DNA of 10,893 nucleotides from Myxococcales bacterium (GTDB lineage: Bacteria; Myxococcota_A; UBA9160; JALSIO01). Each line of letters opens with the position of its first letter. Positions within the stretch are counted from its first letter, which is position 1. The stretch covers positions 1 to 10,893 of the forward strand of contig JALSIO010000731.1 of the NCBI GenBank assembly GCA_026989995.1, read 5' to 3'. The notes under the pieces are model-generated. The model worked only from the letters and a program-made list of their open reading frames with translations. It searched no databases and was not told the DNA's origin. Positions 5,090 through 10,893 of this stretch are shown here, in pieces. The translations under genes were made by a program, and so were the position numbers.

Positions 5090-6481
5090 ATGGCGGGCGG
5101 TGCCTCGGCGGAGCTGGCGGTGGTGGTCCTGGCGGCCGGGCAGGGCACCCGGATGCACTCGGCCCGGGCGAAGGTCCTCCACGAGGTGGCCGGGCGTCCC
5201 CTGCTCGAGTGGTCGCTCGTGGCCGCCGAGTCGCTCGACCCGGAACGGCTGGTCGTGGTGGTGGGCCGGGACGGCGAACGCGTCCGCGAGCGCTTCCGCG
5301 GCCGGGCGCGATTCGCAGAGCAGCGCGAGCAGCGCGGCACGGGCCACGCCGCGCTCGCCGCCCGGGAGGCCCTCCTGGACTTCCGGGGCGAGGTGCTCGT
5401 CCTCTACGGCGACACCCCCCTCCTCCGCGGCGAGACCCTGCGCGAGCTTCGCCGGCTGCGGGCCGGAACGGGCGCGGCCCTCGCGTTGCTGAGCTCGCCG
5501 GAGCCGTTGCCGGGGCGCGTGGTCCGCGACGAGGCGGGCCGGGTGGCGCGGATCGTCGAAGTCACCGATGCGACTCCCGAGGAGCTCGCCATCCGGGAGG
5601 GCAACACCGGCGTGTACCTCCTCGACGCGGGGGATCTCTTCCGCTGGCTCGAGCGCGTGGACGACCGCAACCGCCAGGGCGAGCTCTACCTCACGGACAT
5701 CGTGGGCCTCGCCGTGGCCGAGGGCCGGCCGGTGGAGGCCCTCCGCCTCGAGGACCCGGAGGAGGCCCTGGGCGTGAACACCCGCGCCGAGCTCGCCCGG
5801 GCCGGCGCGGCGCTCCGGCGCCGGATCGCCGACGCGCTGATGGCCGGGGGTGTCACCCTGGTGGACCCGGAGCGCACCTACATCGATGCCGGGGTGCAGA
5901 TCGGCCGGGACACGGTCGTCGAGCCCGGCTGCGTGATCCAGGGTCCCACGGTGATCGGCGAGGGTGTCCACATCAAGGCCCATACCGTGATCGAGTCGAG
6001 CGTGGTCGAGGACGGCGTGGTCCTCGGCCCCTCGGCCCACCTCCGCCCGGGAACCCACCTCGGTCGGGGAAGCCGGATCGGCAACTTCGTGGAGGTGAAG
6101 AACAGCCGCCTCGGCCCGGGTGTGAAGGCCGACCACCTCGCCTACATCGGCGACGCCGACGTGGGGGCCCGCTCGAGCTTCGGCTGTGGGTCCATCGTGG
6201 TCAACTACAGTGGGATCGAGAAGTCCCGCACCACGGTGGAGGAGGACGTCTTCGTGGGCTGCAACGTGAACCTCGTGGCCCCGGTGCATCTCGAGCGTGG
6301 TGCCTACGTCGCCGCCGGCTCCACCGTGACCTCGCGGGTCCCCCCCGGCGCCCTGGCCATCGCCCGGGCGCGGCAGCGCAACATCGAGGGCTGGCGCCAG
6401 CGCCAGCGCGCGAAGCAGCTGGCGAAGCGCAAGGAGCCGGGCGAGCCCACCGGGGGCGGCGGGGCGGACGCGGAGTCGTAG
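5090..6481 (+). CDS. glmU: Bifunctional UDP-N-acetylglucosamine pyrophosphorylase / glucosamine-1-phosphate N-acetyltransferase
   Basis: Acetylates glucosamine-1-phosphate from acetyl-CoA, then joins the product to UTP, giving UDP-GlcNAc for peptidoglycan and LPS; a cytosolic trimer. 463 residues against 456 in E. coli. The uridyltransferase domain (about 8-235) shows LAAGQGTRM with R21, K28 in RAKVLHEVAGRP, EQRGTGHA, YGDTPLL with metal ligand D108, GNTGVYL, QGELYLTDI and GVNTRAEL. The left-handed beta-helix acetyltransferase domain (about 255-445) shows hexapeptide repeats, R319, K337, H349 (probable general base), Y352, N372, K378 and R426. Oddities against E. coli: the usual P before K28 is A; N377 becomes S363; the NYDG aspartate becomes S374; S405 becomes C391. 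The C-terminus is a Lys/Arg then Gly-rich tail. The ATG has AGGAGG 5 nt upstream, and the N-terminal motif fixes the frame. First gene of a probable glmU-glmS operon. Confidence 0.95.
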   Translation: MAGGASAELAVVVLAAGQGTRMHSARAKVLHEVAGRPLLEWSLVAAESLDPERLVVVVGRDGERVRERFRGRARFAEQREQRGTGHAALAAREALLDFRGEVLVLYGDTPLLRGETLRELRRLRAGTGAALALLSSPEPLPGRVVRDEAGRVARIVEVTDATPEELAIREGNTGVYLLDAGDLFRWLERVDDRNRQGELYLTDIVGLAVAEGRPVEALRLEDPEEALGVNTRAELARAGAALRRRIADALMAGGVTLVDPERTYIDAGVQIGRDTVVEPGCVIQGPTVIGEGVHIKAHTVIESSVVEDGVVLGPSAHLRPGTHLGRGSRIGNFVEVKNSRLGPGVKADHLAYIGDADVGARSSFGCGSIVVNYSGIEKSRTTVEEDVFVGCNVNLVAPVHLERGAYVAAGSTVTSRVPPGALAIARARQRNIEGWRQRQRAKQLAKRKEPGEPTGGGGADAES

Positions 6482-6499
6482 CGGGCCGCGGCGGCCCGC
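6481..6499 (+). promoter_or_regulatory. Inverted repeat at the glmU stop codon, glmU-glmS gap
   Basis: GCGGGCCGC (6481-6489) and GCGGCCCGC (6491-6499) are exact reverse complements separated by one base. The stem starts at the last base of the glmU TAG and ends 22 nt before glmS, whose GGAGGAGG lies just beyond it. There is no U-run. It could protect or mark a processing point in a glmU-glmS transcript; in E. coli that mRNA is cleaved at the glmU stop codon. The parallel is suggestive only. Confidence 0.45.
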
Positions 6500-6521
6500 C
6501 GGCCCCGGAGGAGGGCGCGGC

Positions 6522-8357
<1,836 letters not shown>

Positions 8358-8473
8358 GCTCCGGATCCGTCCGGTCCTCCGCGTGTCGCCCCGTCCCCCC
8401 GGGCGCGCGATCCCCGGGGCGCCGCCTGGTGCCCCCCCGGAGCCGGGAGACCCCCAGCCGGGAAGGCGGGGAG

Positions 8474-8505
8474 GGCGTTGCGGCGTCTCCCCGGGAGGCA
8501 ACGCC
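8474..8505 (+). promoter_or_regulatory. Hairpin holding the helicase Shine-Dalgarno
   Basis: GGCGTTGC (8474-8481) pairs perfectly with GCAACGCC (8498-8505). Inside it CTCC (8487-8490) can pair with GGAG (8494-8497), stacking directly on the first stem. The paired 3' side contains the only good Shine-Dalgarno (GGGAGG 8493-8498) for the GTG at 8509, and the stem ends 3 nt before that GTG. Translation would need this fold to open. The pairing is seen directly; a regulatory role is inference. Confidence 0.45.
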
Positions 8506-8508
8506 ACG

Positions 8509-10707
8509 GTGTTCGACGAGAGGCTTCTCGCCGGCCTCAACCCCGAGCAGCGCCTCGCGGTGGAGACCACCGAAGGACCCGTGCTCGTGCTCGCCGGTGC
8601 CGGAAGTGGCAAGACCCGGGTGCTCGTCCACCGGATCGCGTACCTGGTCGGCCGCTGCGGAATCGCGCCGGACGCCATCCTCGCGGTCACCTTCACCAAC
8701 AAGGCTGCGGGCGAGATGCGCGACCGCGCCCAGAAGCTGCTCGGGCCCGTGGCCGGGGAGCTGCAGGTTTCCACCTTCCACTCGGCCTGCGTCCGCATCC
8801 TGCGGAGGGACATCGGGCACCTCGGCTTCTCGCGGGGCTTTGTCATCTACGACGAGGCGGACAGTCTCGGCGTGGTCAAGGAAGCGCTGCGGCGCCACGA
8901 CCTCGACCCGCGCAACCACGACCCCCGGAGGCTGCGCTGGCGGATCGACCAGTGGAAGAATGCGGGCGTCGCCCCCCACGAGGCCCTGGAGCGGGCCTTC
9001 GACTTCGAGAGCGAGCGGTCGGCCTCGATCTACGCGACCTACCAGCAGCTCCTCGCCGAGGCCGGCGCGCTCGATTTCGGAGACCTGCTGCTGCGCACGG
9101 TGCAGCTCTTCGAGGGATATCCGCAGGTGCTCGCCCACTACCGCCGGCGCTGGCAGTATCTCATGGTCGACGAGTACCAGGACACCAACCGGGTCCAGTA
9201 CCGCCTGGTCGACCTCCTCGCCCGCGAGCACCGCAACCTCTGCGTGGTCGGAGACCCGGACCAGTCCATCTACGCCTGGCGGGGTGCGGACATCCGCAAC
9301 ATCCTCGACTTCGAACGCGATCACCCGGACGCCACCGTGATCCGCCTCGAGCGCAACTACCGCTCCACCGCGGCGATCCTGGAGGGCGCCTCGGGGGTGG
9401 TCGCGCACAACGTGGAGCGGCCGGCGAAGCGCCTCTACACGGAGCGGCAGGGGGGCAGCCGGATCCGGCTCTACGAGGCCCAGGACGACCGTGAGGAGGC
9501 CGCCTTCGTGATCCGGGACCTCCTCGAGCGCCGCCGCGAGCGGGCGGTCGCCTTCCGCGACGTGGCGATCTTCTACCGAACCAATGCCCAGTCCCGGGCC
9601 TTCGAGGAGGAGCTGCTCAAGTACGACCTGCCCTACGTGGTGGTGGGCGGAGTGCGCTTCTACGACCGGGCCGAGGTCAAGGACGCGCTCGCCTACCTCC
9701 GGTTGCTGCTCCATCCCGCCGACGCCATGGCGCTCCGCCGCATCGTGAACCGGCCGGCGCGGGGGATCGGCCGGACCAGTGTCGAGCGCGCGGAGGAGAT
9801 CGCGCGGAGCTCCGGGCGTCCGCTGCTCGAGGGATTCCGGGAGCTCGCCGCAGCCGGAGGGAGGAGCGCCCGGAGTATCCGTGGCTTCCTCGAGCTCGTG
9901 GACGGGCTCGCCGAGTCGCTGGATCCGGACTCGCCGGCGGAGAGCCTGGCCCGGATCCTGGATCGCAGCGGCTACCTGCGCGCCCTCGAGGAGGAGGACA
10001 CCCCGGAGGCCCTTTCGCGGATCGAGAACCTCCGCGAGCTCCTCGCAGCGGCCGAGGATTTCGCCCGGGAGAACGCCGCCTCGCCCGATGGTGAGCGCAG
10101 CCTGCTCGAGCTCTTCCTCGACCAGGTCGCGCTGGTCTCCGATCTCGACTCCTACGACCGACGCCAGGACTCGGTGTCCCTCATGACCGTGCACATGGCC
10201 AAGGGGCTCGAGTTCCCCGTCGTCTACGTGGTGGGATTGGAGGAGGGCACCTTTCCCCATGCCGCCTCCCTGCGGGACGAGACCGGCGTCGAGGAGGAGC
10301 GGCGCCTCTGCTACGTCGCCATGACCCGCGCCATGGAGGAGCTCACGCTGACCTGGGCGCTCACCCGGCGCCGCTTCGGCAGCCGGAGCTACGGCACGCC
10401 CTCGCGCTTCCTGCGAGAGATCCCGCCCTCGGCGCTGGCGAACCCGGAGCTGGTGCGCGGTGCGGCGCGCGATTCCGGCCCGGTGCTCGACCGCTCCTAC
10501 GCCCAGTTCGATCCCGAGCCCGCCTCCTCGATGGCGCCGGAATCCGACGGAGTGGCGCCGGGGCTCCGGGTGGAGCATCCGGTGTTCGGCGCGGGCACGG
10601 TCCTCGCGGTGACCGGCGCCGGCCCCGGTCGCAAGCTCCGGATCCGCTTCGACCGGGTGGGGGTCAAGACGGTGCTGCTCCGCTACGCACAGCTCACCCC
10701 GGCCTGA
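8509..10707 (+). CDS. uvrD: UvrD/PcrA-type ATP-dependent 3'-5' DNA helicase
   Basis: Superfamily 1A helicase for nucleotide-excision and mismatch repair, removal of stalled forks or clearing of RNA polymerase. 732 residues from GTG 8509. Seen: Q-motif GLNPEQ near 14; Walker A GAGSGKT 30-36; Ia VTFTNKAAGEM 60-70; Ib STFHSACVRIL 88-98; DEYQDTN 221-227; III VGDPDQSIYAWR 247-258; IV RLERNYRS 279-286; V MTVHMAKGLEF about 559-569; VI YVAMTRA 602-608. The C-terminal GLRVEHPVFGAGTV and GVKTVLLRYAQL form the Tudor-like domain of PcrA/UvrD that contacts RNA polymerase. The frame is open from GTG 8383, but the 42 extra residues are Pro/Gly/Arg-rich and unlike the family; GGGAGG lies 10 nt before GTG 8509, and the conserved part starts seven residues later. 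A 151-nt gap separates it from glmS. Naming as UvrD or PcrA is a matter of convention; Rep is less likely because of the C-terminal domain. Confidence 0.94.
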   Translation: MFDERLLAGLNPEQRLAVETTEGPVLVLAGAGSGKTRVLVHRIAYLVGRCGIAPDAILAVTFTNKAAGEMRDRAQKLLGPVAGELQVSTFHSACVRILRRDIGHLGFSRGFVIYDEADSLGVVKEALRRHDLDPRNHDPRRLRWRIDQWKNAGVAPHEALERAFDFESERSASIYATYQQLLAEAGALDFGDLLLRTVQLFEGYPQVLAHYRRRWQYLMVDEYQDTNRVQYRLVDLLAREHRNLCVVGDPDQSIYAWRGADIRNILDFERDHPDATVIRLERNYRSTAAILEGASGVVAHNVERPAKRLYTERQGGSRIRLYEAQDDREEAAFVIRDLLERRRERAVAFRDVAIFYRTNAQSRAFEEELLKYDLPYVVVGGVRFYDRAEVKDALAYLRLLLHPADAMALRRIVNRPARGIGRTSVERAEEIARSSGRPLLEGFRELAAAGGRSARSIRGFLELVDGLAESLDPDSPAESLARILDRSGYLRALEEEDTPEALSRIENLRELLAAAEDFARENAASPDGERSLLELFLDQVALVSDLDSYDRRQDSVSLMTVHMAKGLEFPVVYVVGLEEGTFPHAASLRDETGVEEERRLCYVAMTRAMEELTLTWALTRRRFGSRSYGTPSRFLREIPPSALANPELVRGAARDSGPVLDRSYAQFDPEPASSMAPESDGVAPGLRVEHPVFGAGTVLAVTGAGPGRKLRIRFDRVGVKTVLLRYAQLTPA

Positions 10708-10708
10708 G

Positions 10709-10893
10709 GTGGTGCGCACCCCCGGTGTCGGCACGGCGTTCTTCCTGTGGCGGGTGAACCGCCTCGTGGCGTCGCACGCCGCCCTCGACCTGCTGCGCAC
10801 CGGGCTGCGGCTCGAGCTCTTCCAGGATCTGCGGGAGCCCCAGGCGCCGGCGGAGCTCGCCGCACGCCGGGGGCTCGATCCGGAGCTCCTCTT
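10709..10893 (+). CDS. Probable SAM-dependent methyltransferase N-terminus (partial, runs off window)
   Basis: A GTG at 10709, immediately followed by a second GTG at 10712, opens a frame that continues without a stop to the window edge (61 codons). It begins 1 nt after the helicase TGA, with GAGG-like bases overlapping that stop, so it may be translationally coupled. The visible protein has an N-terminal FFLWRVNRLVASHAALDLLR stretch, then GLRLELFQDLREPQAPAELA and ARRGLDPELL. This helix plus winged-helix-like pattern (x-Leu-Phe-x-x-Leu, Ala-Glu-Leu-Ala-Ala-Arg) is common at the N-termini of O-methyltransferase and class I methyltransferase proteins. The SAM-binding motifs lie outside the window, so this is a resemblance, not proof. 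A DNA-binding regulator is the main alternative. Confidence 0.5.
   Translation, partial: MVRTPGVGTAFFLWRVNRLVASHAALDLLRTGLRLELFQDLREPQAPAELAARRGLDPELL

Noticed and set aside
6482..6521. glmS ribozyme before glmS
   Set aside because: The glmS ribozyme core is well over 100 nt, and only 40 nt separate glmU from glmS. The sequence here is a simple GC hairpin plus the ribosome site.
8441..8463. Direct repeat AGCCGGGA at 8441-8448 and 8456-8463
   Set aside because: Eight bases twice within 15 bp in DNA of this composition is unremarkable, and nothing links it to a function.

Overview
The window is about 10.9 kb of very GC-rich bacterial chromosome (roughly 70% G+C by eye, with strong G/C preference at third codon positions). 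It is tightly packed with housekeeping and central-metabolism genes and shows no integrase, transposase, tRNA, CRISPR array or other mobility mark. The long-form HflX, the phasin-like protein, glutaryl-CoA dehydrogenase and the FabH subtype fit a high-GC deltaproteobacterial-type lineage (Myxococcota, Desulfobacterota or Binatota-like). That placement is an inference from protein character, not a phylogeny.

Layout. The left half reads leftward on the minus strand. In transcription order it holds hflX (about 4806 to 3127), fabH (3123 to 2128, starting 3 nt after the hflX stop), a 379-nt gap with a good sigma70-like promoter, a phasin-like coiled-coil gene (1748 to 1245), and glutaryl-CoA dehydrogenase gcdH (1093 to the window edge, 3' end missing). 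The right half reads rightward: glmU (5090-6481), glmS (6522-8357), a UvrD/PcrA-type helicase (8509-10707), and the first 61 codons of a probable methyltransferase-type protein (10709 onward). The two halves diverge from a 283-nt region (4807-5089) rich in inverted repeats.

How the genes work together. GlmS makes glucosamine-6-phosphate. GlmU converts glucosamine-1-phosphate to UDP-GlcNAc for peptidoglycan and LPS; GlmM, which links the two steps, is not in the window. HflX and FabH are very probably cotranscribed. The phasin-like protein and GcdH point to acyl-CoA metabolism and possibly polyhydroxyalkanoate storage, but that link is only contextual.

No new multi-gene system was found. The points worth a second look are local: hflX has no ATG/GTG/TTG start near its conserved N-terminus; GcdH lacks the usual R-x-Q-F-G flavin motif; GlmU has changes in its acetyltransferase site; the phasin-like protein is built of 11-residue repeats; two Shine-Dalgarno sequences sit inside predicted hairpins; and there are perfect palindromes of 28 and 20 bp in intergenic DNA.
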